A stretch of 36,960 bases of DNA from WJKQ01 sp043810515 (GCA_043810515.1 JBDRNZ010000009.1:1-36960), one strand, 5' to 3'. Shown: positions 29,501 through 36,960, counted from the first letter of the stretch. Made by a program: numbers and translations. The notes: generated by a model not told the origin, from the letters alone.

Positions 29501-29692
29501 GTTGATGACAGAATTTATGTTTCCATTGAAACTGAAGGTGAAGTGGAGGTCGCCGTTACTGAGTTTGCGGATTATATAAAAAGCGAAACTTTGGCGGATG
29601 AGCTTCAGCAAAGCGGGGATATTCCGTGGGATAGAGAGAAAAAGATTGAGGTTGACGGGAATTCTGTTAAAATCGCTGTTAGAAAAGTTTGA
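26534..29692 (+). CDS. ileS: isoleucyl-tRNA synthetase
   Basis: 1,052 aa. Charges tRNA-Ile. The HIGH motif is HYGH at 55-58, and KMSKS is KLSKR at 612-616. GWDCHGLPVEYEIEKEL, AWTTTPWTLPGNVALAF (editing domain entry) and GLDQTRGWFYTLHVLS are class-I Ile/Val features. The length and the C-terminal region after the anticodon domain fit the type 2 (eukaryote-like) enzyme rather than the roughly 930-aa type 1; in known cases type 2 enzymes tolerate mupirocin better. CPxC-like pairs (CPRCE, CPTCG) suggest zinc sites. The stop is TGA. First of an ileS, holin-like, secG, binding-protein run. Confidence 0.98.
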   Translation: MFKKVNPKQSFPEMEKSLLKYWEKEKIFEKSVSQREGKEKYVFFDGPPFANGLPHYGHILANVLKDAVTRYWTMKGYYVPRTNGWDCHGLPVEYEIEKELKLSGRKEIVDYGVEKFNQKCRESVFRYTKEWEETLKRIARWVDFSDSYATLDNTYMESIWWVFKQIWDKKMVYGGFKSMHICPRCETPLSNFEVSQGYKDVTDLSVTLKFKLGRDALKAIKAKEKEVYVLAWTTTPWTLPGNVALAFGPELNYVKVVGQDSEGRDGVFILVEDRAEAVFGEGNYKILEKIDPKKLEGMHYEPLFPYYEGKEVGGELYSIQLADFVTIEDGTGIVHIAPMFGEDDYGLGVAKKLGMIQHVKMDGTFTDEVKDFAGKFVKGQDLNIAVHLHEKGLLFAKQNFRHSYPHCWRCDTPLLNYSTRSLFIKVTDVKDKLLKNNRKIHWQPEHIQQGRFGKWLEGARDWAISRNRFWGCPIPLWECECGEQICIGSIEELKEKSGGKAPERDGELDLHKPYIDEITFKCPTCGADMSRIADVLDCWFESGSMPYAQLHYPFENKEEFENNFPAHFIAEGLDQTRGWFYTLHVLSTLLFDEPAFFNVIVNGILLAADGEKLSKRKKNYPDPNVLFDTMGVDSVRYLLCSSTAPLAEDVRFSEDHVDEVVKKFTLTLWNTYSFFVTYANIDKFEPDKDYGAFVPEHKLDKWILSELHSLIKTVTEQMDDYNLTRSTRPMLDFLDNLSNWYVRRSRRRFWKSENDGDKSQAYQTLYIVLTEFCKLLSPFMPYIADEIYQNLTGEKSVHLADWPVESSGMISEDLNKEIHLVRLIVNLGHSVRAHAKIKVRQPLSKVGVALPKEMDASFVQAQKDVILEELNVKNLEIIEEASDIVEQSVVPNAKLLGPKYGADVQFIIKEIKSGKFEVLGDGRVKVGNFTLEQDEVEIGFKGKEGFDAAGAEGVSVALDTTVTDELKKEGYAREIVRCVQEMRKDADYQVDDRIYVSIETEGEVEVAVTEFADYIKSETLADELQQSGDIPWDREKKIEVDGNSVKIAVRKV

Positions 29693-29704
29693 TTAAAAAA
29701 ATCT

Positions 29705-30076
29705 ATGGATTTTATGTGGCGTCCAGTTATGAGTATGCTTATAAACGGGGGAGTGCTTTATATGTTGACGCTTTTGGTCGGTGACATTCAGTATACGGGC
29801 GGTTTGAAGTTTTTTGTTGTGGGCGGGCTTATACTTGGTTTTATAGATTTTATTGTCAGGCCGGCCATCAAAATTCTTTCTCTTCCTCTTGTTATTATTA
29901 CGGGGGGAATTTTTCTGATTGTTATAAATGTCTTTGTTTTGTGGTTTTTAAGCTATTTTTTGAATGTTGCGGATTTTATGGGAATAAGTTTGATCTTTCC
30001 AAACTGGGAGAGTTATGTTATAGGGGCTATTGTACTTGGAATTATAAATTGGACAGTACACTTAATTGTTAAATAG
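29705..30076 (+). CDS. phage holin family 4-like membrane protein
   Basis: 123 aa with four hydrophobic helices. The FIDFIVRPAIKILSLPLVIITGGIF region (NxxVRPxxxxxxxPxxxxTxGxF pattern) and the following VINVFVLWFLSYF are characteristic of the 'phage holin 4 superfamily' widespread in bacterial chromosomes, mostly not phage-linked and of unknown role. No other phage gene is near. It starts 12 bases after ileS and ends 5 bases before secG. Confidence 0.85.
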   Translation: MDFMWRPVMSMLINGGVLYMLTLLVGDIQYTGGLKFFVVGGLILGFIDFIVRPAIKILSLPLVIITGGIFLIVINVFVLWFLSYFLNVADFMGISLIFPNWESYVIGAIVLGIINWTVHLIVK

Positions 30077-30081
30077 ATTTT

Positions 30082-30297
30082 ATGGAAACATTTTTGCTTG
30101 TTTTGCAGGTTATAATATCAATTCTTCTTTCTATCGCAGTGCTTGCCCAGCAGAGGGGTACGGGTCTAAGCGCCGCCTTTGGAGGCGGTGGCGGGTTTTA
30201 CGTTTCCAAACGTGGGGCCGAGAAGGTTTTGGCTGTGGGGACTACCGTGCTGGCTGTGATGTTTATTTTGAATTCTATTCTCTTTATTTTGGTTTAA
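30082..30297 (+). CDS. secG: preprotein translocase subunit SecG
   Basis: 71 aa, usual length. Two helices (about 2-22 and 50-70) flank the conserved loop AQQRGTGLSAAFGGGGGF, the SecG signature. It is the small partner of SecYE in protein export. Placed between the holin-like gene and a peptide-binding protein that itself needs export. Confidence 0.93.
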   Translation: METFLLVLQVIISILLSIAVLAQQRGTGLSAAFGGGGGFYVSKRGAEKVLAVGTTVLAVMFILNSILFILV

Positions 30298-30315
30298 AAT
30301 TAAAATCCGACTTTA

Positions 30316-31998
30316 ATGAAGTTTTTTAGCGCAATTAAGGCGGTTTTGAAGTCCTACGATTATAAGGACAAGCTTATTTCTATTTTTGCGGTGGTTGTTT
30401 TTTTGCTTATGCTGGTTAAGATGATTGTTTTTCCTTATGGTCTTTTCGGTTTTGGCGAAACCAATATTTACACGGAGGGGATTGTCGCTAGGAATGGCAT
30501 TCAAAATCTTAATCCTCTTTTTGTTGATTATAATGAGGCCGACCGAGAAGTTTCTCAGCTTATTTTTTCCGGTCTTATGAAATATGATCCGGAAAGCCGC
30601 AATATTGTTGAGGATATGGCTGTTTTGACGATCAACGAGGCTAAAACGGAATACACATTTACAATGCGTGACGGGCTTAAGTGGCACGACGGTCAGCCTT
30701 TGACCGCGGACGATGTGTATTTTACTTTTCATGATATTGTGATGGCTCCAAATTTTCAGAATGAAATTTTGAAGACCAATTTTGCGGGTGTTGTGATTGA
30801 TAAAGTTGATGAAAAAACAGTAAAATTCACTCTCGAGAAGTCGAATGTCTTTTTTGTAACGAATCTTACAACCGGAATTTTGCCGAAACATATTCTGGAG
30901 GGCGTTGATCCGTATGATCTTTTGCAGAATGAGTTTAATAAAATGCCTGTCGGCAGCGGACCGTATATGGTTACAGATCCGGTTGAAGCTTTTTCTGATG
31001 GCAGAACCCAAATTACTCTGACCAGGAGCTCTTATTATTACGGCGAGCCCAGCGATGTTGAGTTTATGCGTTTTATTTCATATCCGACCATGGATCAGCT
31101 TGTTGATAAGGTAAACGCGGTGAACGGGATCGTGAAAGTTACAGGAAATTATATTCTTGATTTTAAAAACAATTCGAGATTTGAGCTTATTCCTTATGAA
31201 CTTCCACAATACACCGCGGTTTTTATGAATATGGAGAGCAAAATTCTTAAAGATAATAAAAATGTGCGTCTTGCTCTTCAGAAAGCTATCGACAAAAATC
31301 AGTTAATTTCCGAATTTGTTGATAAAATTCCTGTTGATACACCTCTAATGGAACTTGATCAGGAAGAATGGGTTTATCAGGCTAGCGTTGAACAGGCGCA
31401 GGGTGCTTTGAAAGACGCGGGTTATCTTTATGCCGAAGATGATACTGATCATGGCGGTGTTCGCTATAACAAAGATGGTGATGCGCTGGAGCTTAATCTG
31501 ATTGCGAGGCTTTATGACGAAGGAAGTGTTTTGGATTCGGAAACCAAAAAGGTTGTTGCTTTTCTTCAGGATGCGTGGGAAAAGATAGGGTTTAATATCG
31601 TTGTTGAATTTCTTCCGCAGACCGAATTTAAAGAGCGTGTTATGAATCGTAGTTATGACCTTGTACTTGTCGGGCAGAGTCTTGGATACAATCTTGATAC
31701 TTATTCCTATTGGCATTCCACCCAGGCAAGTCCGACAGGCCTTAATCTTTCAAATTTTAAGAGTTTTGCCGTTGACAGTCTGATTGAGGATATAAGGGCG
31801 GTCTTTGATCCGGAGAAAAGGGAGCGCGAGCTTCGTGAGCTTGCTGAAGCGATAAGGGATGAAATTCCGGCGGTATTCTTGTACCGGCCGGTTTATTATT
31901 ATGCGACTGACGGAAAGGTTTCCGGTATTTCCATGGAGGGCGTTGTTTTCCCAAGCGATAGATTTTCCCGCATTGCAGACTGGAAATTTGAAAGGTAG
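30316..31998 (+). CDS. second membrane-anchored solute-binding protein, family 5
   Basis: 560 aa. A hydrophobic segment at about 19-42 after a basic start (KAVLKSYDYKDK) is a signal anchor with no lipobox. Family 5 marks: NLNPLFVDYNEADREVSQLI, YTFTMRDGLKWHDGQPLTADDVYFTF, and VGSGPYMVTDPVE. It resembles the protein at 14435-16012 in plan but the sequences are clearly divergent. Again no ABC permease or ATPase adjoins it, so it may feed a transporter encoded elsewhere or act as a sensor. It begins 18 bases after secG. Confidence 0.9.
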   Translation: MKFFSAIKAVLKSYDYKDKLISIFAVVVFLLMLVKMIVFPYGLFGFGETNIYTEGIVARNGIQNLNPLFVDYNEADREVSQLIFSGLMKYDPESRNIVEDMAVLTINEAKTEYTFTMRDGLKWHDGQPLTADDVYFTFHDIVMAPNFQNEILKTNFAGVVIDKVDEKTVKFTLEKSNVFFVTNLTTGILPKHILEGVDPYDLLQNEFNKMPVGSGPYMVTDPVEAFSDGRTQITLTRSSYYYGEPSDVEFMRFISYPTMDQLVDKVNAVNGIVKVTGNYILDFKNNSRFELIPYELPQYTAVFMNMESKILKDNKNVRLALQKAIDKNQLISEFVDKIPVDTPLMELDQEEWVYQASVEQAQGALKDAGYLYAEDDTDHGGVRYNKDGDALELNLIARLYDEGSVLDSETKKVVAFLQDAWEKIGFNIVVEFLPQTEFKERVMNRSYDLVLVGQSLGYNLDTYSYWHSTQASPTGLNLSNFKSFAVDSLIEDIRAVFDPEKRERELRELAEAIRDEIPAVFLYRPVYYYATDGKVSGISMEGVVFPSDRFSRIADWKFER

Positions 31999-32009
31999 AG
32001 TATTTTCTC

Positions 32010-32038
32010 TTTACTTTCGGTTAAGATTTCGGTATTTA
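32010..32038 (+). promoter_or_regulatory. tentative promoter of rplI
   Basis: TTTACT, 17 bases, TATTTA. A weak match placed 14-15 bases before the first possible start codon. Confidence 0.25.
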
Positions 32039-32052
32039 TATATGGCATTTTA

Positions 32053-32505
32053 ATGAATGATATGCAGATTTTGTTAAACAGTGACGTCCCGAAACTCGGC
32101 TATCGAGGAGATATTGTAAGCGTGCGAAACGGCTATTTCAGAAATTATCTTCTACCGAAAGGTTTTGCGCAGCCTGCAACTTCTGCTCTTATTAAGCTTT
32201 CGAAATCAAGAAATGAAAAGAGGCTTGTTCAGAAGCAGCAGATTATTGATAAAGCCGGGGAAGTTCTCAAAAAACTAAAAGGTCTTACAGTTGAAATCAA
32301 GGCAAAGGTGAGCAAAAAGGGAAAACTTTATGGTTCACTGGGTGAGAGTGAGGTTATAGAAGCTGTTAAAAAGGCGGCCAAAATTGAGCTGGAAAAGGAA
32401 TTTGTAAAAATGGAGCATATAAAGGAACTTGGTGAGCATAAGGTAAAAATTCATCTCGGAGAGAATCTTGAGGAGGAGATTACCGTTAAGGTTGAGGAAG
32501 CTTAA
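32053..32505 (+). CDS. rplI: ribosomal protein bL9
   Basis: 150 aa, usual length. N-terminal signature MQILLNSDVPKLGYRGDIVSVRNGY then FRNYLLPKGFA; the long connecting helix and C-terminal domain (KGKLYGSLGESEVIEAV) follow. It binds 23S rRNA near L1. Most bL9 start at MQxxLL, so the ATG at 32062 may be the true start, 3 codons in. Its presence is a lineage marker because Microgenomates and some other CPR groups lack it. Followed 6 bases later by ruvX. Confidence 0.97.
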   Translation: MNDMQILLNSDVPKLGYRGDIVSVRNGYFRNYLLPKGFAQPATSALIKLSKSRNEKRLVQKQQIIDKAGEVLKKLKGLTVEIKAKVSKKGKLYGSLGESEVIEAVKKAAKIELEKEFVKMEHIKELGEHKVKIHLGENLEEEITVKVEEA

Positions 32506-32511
32506 GGATTT

Positions 32512-32943
32512 ATGCAAAAGGGGAAAATTTTAGCTTTGGATTACGGTGCGAAACGTGTCGGTGTCGCGAGCGGCGATAGTGAAGCCGGTATCGCTTTTCC
32601 GCGTTGTGTTATTTCCAATAACGGGATTTTGCGGTTGGTTGAGGATATTGTTGCTTTGTGCGTGGAGCTTGACGTTAGGACTATTGTGATTGGTTTGCCG
32701 CTAAATATGACAGAGGATCAGATCGAAAACCGGATTATGCCCGATGTTAAAAAACTTGCCGATGAGCTTGGTAGAGAGCTTGACAAAGTCGATGTTATGT
32801 TTTATGATGAGCGACTTAGTTCTTTTGAGGCTGATGAGCTTATGAATGAGGCTGAAAAAAGCTATGGTAAAAAGCCGCTGGGACGTGATGCTTATGCGGC
32901 GCAAGTCATATTACAAAGATTTTTTGATAATAATCTTAAGTAG
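32512..32943 (+). CDS. ruvX: YqgF/RuvX-type RNase H-fold nuclease
   Basis: 143 aa, usual length. ILALDYGAKRVGVA with Asp10, IVIGLPLNM, and YDERLSSFEA are the family motifs; GRDAYAAQVILQRFF closes the fold. Roles reported for the family are Holliday junction resolution and 16S pre-rRNA 3'-end processing, of interest given the odd rRNA locus, though the gene is not linked to it. The AAGGA before the ATG is only 3 bases away, too close for a normal ribosome-binding site. Confidence 0.93.
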   Translation: MQKGKILALDYGAKRVGVASGDSEAGIAFPRCVISNNGILRLVEDIVALCVELDVRTIVIGLPLNMTEDQIENRIMPDVKKLADELGRELDKVDVMFYDERLSSFEADELMNEAEKSYGKKPLGRDAYAAQVILQRFFDNNLK

Positions 32944-32951
32944 AGTATAAT
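32924..32951 (+). promoter_or_regulatory. promoter giving a leaderless transcript of the T4SS-like ATPase gene
   Basis: TTGATA, 16 bases, TATAAT (perfect -10 at 32946-32951). The expected start near 32958 is at the ATG (32959). Confidence 0.55.
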
Positions 32952-32958
32952 TTTTTGG

Positions 32959-35526
32959 ATGATTGGAGCAACATTTATTTATATAGGGTTTGGAATTTTG
33001 GCGCTTATAGCGTTGTTTATTGCTTTTACCCTGATTTCACGCATAAATTCCGCACGTAGAAAGTATAATGAAAAGTATACGGTTTTGACGGTGCGTGTTG
33101 CGAAGGAAAACGAGCTGGGGCCTATCGTGGCCGAACAGATATTTGCGACTCTGCATGGTATTCAGACAAAATTTGGCTTGTGGCAAAGGCTGAAAGGCTA
33201 CAGTGGAGACAATGTGAGTTTTGAGATTGCCAGTATGAAACGAAGTATAAAGTTTTGCGTAGCTTTTCCGGAAAGTCTTAGAAATCTTGTTGAAGGGCAA
33301 ATTTACGCGCAGTATCCGGATGTTGAAATTGAGGATTGTGCCGATTATTCCAGAGACGCGAAATATATCGAGAATGCGGTTGGGACTGAGCTTGATTTTA
33401 TTGATAGCGATGTTTTTCCGATAAAACGTTATTCGCAGTTTGAGGATAAATTGAGCAAGCTTGCCGCTGATCCCATAGCCGGCATAACGTCTTCTCTCGT
33501 GAAGTTTGATGATCCCGAGGATCAGGCGTGGGTTCAGATTGTTGTGACGCCGCTGCCTGATAAATGGAGGATTGTTCTTACAAAGTGTGTACGTATTTTG
33601 AACAAGGGTGTTTTTGCGAATATTGAATTTCTTAAAAAAGCTTACGCGAGGGCTTTTTCCACGAGAAAAATCTGGCTGAAGATCGTTTTTTTCCCTTTGT
33701 ATATAATTTTCTTTTTTCAGGGTCTTATGATCCGCGCGAAAATCGATATGAGCAGAGCTGGCACTGGTGGTTCGTCTTCCGATAGTCTTGAGGAGCAGAC
33801 TTCCAGAGCTCATGAAAGGGAGAGCGATATTGATGCCGCGGTTGATAAAGTCGTAAGACCGCTTTTTGATACGACTATAAGAATAGTTTATGTTCCGAAA
33901 ACCAAAGACGTTCAAAAAGCAAAGGTGAAACTCAGAGAGATCGTTGGATCGTTCAAGCAGTTTAATTTCCCGCATTTGAATGGGTTTGATATGAATGATT
34001 TTAGGTATGGAAGGGATGTTGTTATTGCCTATAAAAAGAGGATTATCAAGAACGGTCTTGTGATGAACAATGAAGAACTTGCCACGATTTATCATTTTCC
34101 AAATCTGTTGGTAAAAACACCAACACTTTATTGGGTGCAGAGCAAAAAGCTTGAGCCGCCGTCGGATCTTCCAGGTGAAGAACTTACGGGCGATGAAAAA
34201 GTAAGTATTATTGGAAAAACCAATTTTCGCGGGTCGCAGCAGTTATTTGGGATCAAGCCGATTGACCGCCGAAGACATATTTATATCATAGGTAAAACCG
34301 GAATGGGTAAATCCACGCTTTTGGAAAACATGGTTTATTCTGACATAATGGCTGGAAGGGGAGTGGGCGTGATTGATCCGCACGGAGATTTGGCCGACGC
34401 TGTTTTGAATTTTATTCCCGCGAGCAGAATAAACGATGTGATTCTGATAGATCCTTCGGATCGTGAGTACGCTGTGGCTTTCAACATGCTGGAAAATGTC
34501 GATCCGGCTCTCGGCTCAATAGTTTGTAGCGGTCTTGTCGGAATATTCAAAAAAATATATGCGGAAAGCTGGGGACCGCGTCTTGAACACATTCTCAGAA
34601 ATACTATTTTGTCACTTTTGTCTTTTCCGGGAACGTCAATGCTGGGAATTACAAGAATTTTGCAGGACAAGGCGTATCGACAGAAAATTGTCAGGAAAAT
34701 CGAGGATCCTGTTGTGAAAAGTTTCTGGCTTGAGGAATTCGAAAAAATGCAGGACAAATTTAGAGTCGAGGCCATTTCTCCGATTCAGAATAAAGTCGGT
34801 CAGTTCCTTTCGAGTCCGACTATCAGAAATATTGTCGGACAGCCAAAGAGTACAATAGATCTGCGTTTTGCGATGGATAAGGGAAAAATTGTCATAATAA
34901 ATCTTTCGAAAGGTAAAATCGGCGAGGATAATTCCGCGCTTCTCGGAGCGATGTTCATTACGAAATTTCAGCTTGATGCCATGAGTCGCGCGAATGTTCC
35001 CGAGAAGGATAGAAAAGATTTTTATCTGTACGTCGATGAGTTCCAGAATTTTGCGACTGAGTCTTTTGCGACCATTTTGTCCGAAGCGAGAAAGTACAAA
35101 CTCAATCTCACGATGGCAAACCAGTATATCGCGCAGATGCCGGAAGAGGTGCGGGACGCGGTTTTTGGGAACGTGGGAAGCGTGATGGCTTTCCAGGTCG
35201 GTTTTGATGACGCGGAATATATTTCCCAGCAGTTTGGCGAGGAGGTTTTGCCGCCGGATCTTGTTTCTCTGAGCAAATACAATGCTTACATGCGGCTTCT
35301 GATTGATGGAATGCCTTCAAAAACTTTTTCTCTTGCGACTCTGCCTTCACCAGCGATTGAGGAGGGCGCTGCTGAGAGAATTGAAAAAGTCCGGAAAGTT
35401 TCCAGAGAAAGATACAGTCAGAAAGTTTCGATTGTTGAGGAGAAGATAAAACGATGGAGTGTAGCGAGAAAGCCAGGTGAGAGGGATGATGAGGATGATG
35501 AGGGGGGTGGACGTCCAAAAAAATAA
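32959..35526 (+). CDS. membrane-tethered T4SS-like ATPase (VirD4/TraG/HerA superfamily)
   Basis: 855 aa. TM helix about 3-27 at the N-terminus and a second hydrophobic segment about 235-256. Between and after them lies a domain I cannot name. The ATPase core begins near DRRRHIYIIGKTGMGKST (Walker A 445-453), then GVIDPHGDLAD, and Walker B YLYVDEFQNF with Asp693/Glu694, then TMANQYIAQMP. This is the coupling-protein type of motor that pumps DNA or protein through type IV secretion pores. It is separated from the PrgI operon by 22 kb. The C-terminus is an acidic tail (EDDEGGG). A PAP2-like gene follows 3 bases downstream. Confidence 0.9.
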   Translation: MIGATFIYIGFGILALIALFIAFTLISRINSARRKYNEKYTVLTVRVAKENELGPIVAEQIFATLHGIQTKFGLWQRLKGYSGDNVSFEIASMKRSIKFCVAFPESLRNLVEGQIYAQYPDVEIEDCADYSRDAKYIENAVGTELDFIDSDVFPIKRYSQFEDKLSKLAADPIAGITSSLVKFDDPEDQAWVQIVVTPLPDKWRIVLTKCVRILNKGVFANIEFLKKAYARAFSTRKIWLKIVFFPLYIIFFFQGLMIRAKIDMSRAGTGGSSSDSLEEQTSRAHERESDIDAAVDKVVRPLFDTTIRIVYVPKTKDVQKAKVKLREIVGSFKQFNFPHLNGFDMNDFRYGRDVVIAYKKRIIKNGLVMNNEELATIYHFPNLLVKTPTLYWVQSKKLEPPSDLPGEELTGDEKVSIIGKTNFRGSQQLFGIKPIDRRRHIYIIGKTGMGKSTLLENMVYSDIMAGRGVGVIDPHGDLADAVLNFIPASRINDVILIDPSDREYAVAFNMLENVDPALGSIVCSGLVGIFKKIYAESWGPRLEHILRNTILSLLSFPGTSMLGITRILQDKAYRQKIVRKIEDPVVKSFWLEEFEKMQDKFRVEAISPIQNKVGQFLSSPTIRNIVGQPKSTIDLRFAMDKGKIVIINLSKGKIGEDNSALLGAMFITKFQLDAMSRANVPEKDRKDFYLYVDEFQNFATESFATILSEARKYKLNLTMANQYIAQMPEEVRDAVFGNVGSVMAFQVGFDDAEYISQQFGEEVLPPDLVSLSKYNAYMRLLIDGMPSKTFSLATLPSPAIEEGAAERIEKVRKVSRERYSQKVSIVEEKIKRWSVARKPGERDDEDDEGGGRPKK

Positions 35527-35529
35527 ATT

Positions 35530-36330
35530 ATGTTTATGATTAAGGAATATCTGTCAAAAATAGTTATGAACTGGAGGGTTCTTTTAAAGGATAGGACCTA
35601 CGTTATTTCTTTGTTGGTTGGGGCGCTTGTGATTATAGGTGCGTATTTTTTCAGTTATTTTGTGAGCGTGTACCACGAATCTCTGGCGGCTTCGTATATT
35701 TCGGTCGGTGATTTTATTCTCGACAGCATTCCGACATACAATCTGGCTTTTCTTGATATATGGGGGTTTATAATGGTTCTTACGGCTATTTTTGCGTATG
35801 TTGTTTTTTATAGGCCTGAGAAAGCACCTTTTGCGATGAAGACTTTTGGGATTCTGATTATTGTTCGCGCGTGTTTTATCACGCTGACCAACGTGGGGCC
35901 GCCTCAGGGCGCTTTATTGCTTGAGGATATTTTTGTCGGCACCGAGACTTTCAAAAAACTGTTTTTTGAGAATGATCTGTTTTTCTCCGGTCACACGGCT
36001 ATACCTTTTCTGGCTTTTCTGATTTTTAAGGACAGTAAGATTTTTAAATGGCTCATGCTCGCGGCGTCTGTGCTTATGGCGGTGACGGTGCTACTTATGC
36101 ATGTTCATTATTCAATAGATGTTTTTGCGGCGGTGTTTATCGCCCATGGTGTTTATTCTCTCAGCAACAAGATTTTTAACGATCTTAACGTCAGATTCAA
36201 AAAAAGAATCGAGCTGTATGGATGGGGTTCTTTGCAAAGGCGAATTGGAAATCTCAAGGACAGATATCGCGGCAGGAAGCCTGTGGGCGGTAGGGTTCCC
36301 GTTGTGCCGGAAGTGGAGAAAGTGGACTGA
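35530..36330 (+). CDS. PAP2/sphingomyelin-synthase-like membrane phosphotransferase
   Basis: 266 aa, about six hydrophobic helices between 25 and 215. The catalytic motifs fit the PAP2_C (sphingomyelin-synthase-related) branch: SGH at 153-155 in LFFSGHTA, then HYSID with His193 and Asp197 (MHVHYSIDVFAAVF). In that family the two His and the Asp transfer or hydrolyse lipid phospho-head groups. Substrate unknown; a lipid or undecaprenyl phosphate is a reasonable guess. The final 50 residues are basic and probably cytosolic. An alternative start is the ATG at 35536. Its stop is TGA. Confidence 0.82.
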   Translation: MFMIKEYLSKIVMNWRVLLKDRTYVISLLVGALVIIGAYFFSYFVSVYHESLAASYISVGDFILDSIPTYNLAFLDIWGFIMVLTAIFAYVVFYRPEKAPFAMKTFGILIIVRACFITLTNVGPPQGALLLEDIFVGTETFKKLFFENDLFFSGHTAIPFLAFLIFKDSKIFKWLMLAASVLMAVTVLLMHVHYSIDVFAAVFIAHGVYSLSNKIFNDLNVRFKKRIELYGWGSLQRRIGNLKDRYRGRKPVGGRVPVVPEVEKVD

Positions 36331-36375
36331 TTTTTGCCTTACCGACATGGGGGATTTTGCGAATGTGAAGATTGA

Positions 36376-36404
36376 TTGTGTGGCTGAGGTGTAAATGTTA
36401 TAAT
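36376..36404 (+). promoter_or_regulatory. promoter of the SLH-domain protein gene
   Basis: TTGTGT, 17 bases, TATAAT, with an extended -10 TGT. Leader about 23 nt. Confidence 0.5.
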
Positions 36405-36433
36405 TATTTTTGAAAAATCTTTAACCCTTTCAT

Positions 36434-36960
36434 ATGAAAAAATTTCTTATTTCCGCCATTTGCGCGTTTTTGGTTTTTTCTCAGGTTGCGATGGCGTCTT
36501 TTTCGGATGTGCCTGCCAATCATCATTATCGCAATTCGATACAGTGGATGCAGGATAATGGTGTGGTCAATGGGTATTCCGATGGAACTTTTAGGTCTGA
36601 TCAGAGCGTGACTCGTGCGGAATTTTTGAAAATGCTTTATGAAACTGTTGGGATGGATGGCCATGATGCTGATCTTCCTTTTCCTGATATTTCAGAAAAT
36701 GCGTGGTATACGCCTTATGTGAAAGAGGCTTATGCTACAGGCGTTATCGTGGGGTATCCTGATGGAACTTTCAAACCGAACAATAATATAAATTTTGCGG
36801 AAGCGGCTAAGATAGTTGGGAATGGTTTTTTTAATGTGAACGCTTTATATGGTGACGGCGGCAATTACCACTTTTGTCTTGCCAATTTTGAAAATGACTA
36901 TGTGAGCGAGTGGTATTGGAAATATTTTTATGTTACTGACAATTTTTGTTTGATTCCTGA
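36434..36960 (+). CDS. SLH-domain surface protein (N-terminal part, runs off the window)
   Basis: The open frame continues to the last base, giving 175 codons. A signal peptide (KKFLISAICAFLVFSQVAMA, cut likely before SFSDV) is followed by two S-layer homology repeats: FSDVPANHHYRNSIQWM with NGYSDGTFRSDQSVTRAEF (about 22-72) and FPDISENAWYTPYVKEA with VGYPDGTFKPNNNINFAEA (about 84-135). A third segment starts before the end. SLH repeats bind proteins to wall polysaccharide, so this is probably an exported surface or S-layer protein whose functional domain lies beyond the window. Confidence 0.88.
   Translation, partial: MKKFLISAICAFLVFSQVAMASFSDVPANHHYRNSIQWMQDNGVVNGYSDGTFRSDQSVTRAEFLKMLYETVGMDGHDADLPFPDISENAWYTPYVKEAYATGVIVGYPDGTFKPNNNINFAEAAKIVGNGFFNVNALYGDGGNYHFCLANFENDYVSEWYWKYFYVTDNFCLIP

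Noticed and set aside
14435..29692. TGA read as glycine (genetic code 25)
   Set aside because: TGA ends the first binding-protein gene exactly at the overlap with the next ATG, and also ends purB, ileS and the PAP2-like gene at expected protein lengths.
29705..30076. Prophage, because of the holin-like protein
   Set aside because: No integrase, capsid, tail or terminase gene is nearby, and this family is common in ordinary chromosomes.
33037..34095. 352-aa minus-strand open frame opposite the T4SS-like ATPase gene
   Set aside because: It is fully antisense to a conserved gene, rich in Ile, Lys, Asn and Arg, and shows no domain.

Overview
The window is a gene-dense bacterial chromosome segment, most likely from a Patescibacteria/CPR genome. 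Three things point there: CPR-style departures in the 16S rRNA, including substitutions under common 'universal' primers; a T4SS-like gene set (PrgI, a truncated VirB4-type N-terminal protein, a membrane-tethered VirD4/TraG-like ATPase) of a kind common in CPR genomes; and almost no Shine-Dalgarno sites. TGA is an ordinary stop in several full-length genes (ileS, purB, the PAP2-like gene), which excludes the TGA=Gly lineages (Gracilibacteria, Absconditabacteria). bL9 is present, which argues against Microgenomates. Purine-synthesis genes fit a biosynthetically richer lineage such as Peregrinibacteria, but that placement is inference.

Region 1 (1-9600) is an interrupted rRNA locus: 16S, tRNA-Ala(TGC), a membrane-anchored methyltransferase, tRNA-Ile(GAT), a 726-741 aa alpha/beta-hydrolase plus M15-peptidase fusion, a two-helix membrane protein, a GGDEF diguanylate cyclase, then 23S and 5S. 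The two tRNAs usual in a 16S-23S spacer are kept, so protein genes seem to have entered an ancestral spacer. Promoter-like sites before tRNA-Ile, the hydrolase, the cyclase and 23S suggest it is now several transcription units. The 23S leader carries a GNRA-capped terminator-like hairpin directly followed by a boxA-like element.

Region 2 (9600-17600): PrgI and a VirB4 N-terminal-like protein (minus strand), then lepA, a small hypothetical protein, a transglutaminase-like/repeat protein, and a two-gene unit of a membrane-anchored peptide-binding protein overlapping an RsbU-type PP2C phosphatase. Region 3 (17600-26430): glyA, tRNA-Leu(GAG), a small membrane protein, a YgjP-like metalloprotease, tRNA-Val(TAC), two acidic unknown proteins, and a purine block in which purA and purC-purE-purB diverge from what looks like one shared -35 hexamer. 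PurE is the class II (animal PAICS-like) type and PurB has a four-cysteine tail. Region 4 (26430-36960): ileS, a phage-holin-4-like protein, secG, a second peptide-binding protein, rplI, ruvX, the T4SS-like ATPase, a PAP2/sphingomyelin-synthase-like enzyme, and the start of an SLH-domain surface protein that runs off the end.

The 16S 3' end reads TCTCC where most bacteria have CCTCC, and of about 27 starts none has GGAG at a usable distance and only two have a weak AAGGA. Most promoter-to-start distances are 15-27 nt, and at least one gene appears leaderless. I see no CRISPR array, insertion sequence, integrase or rRNA intron. No gap over 300 bases lacks a gene.
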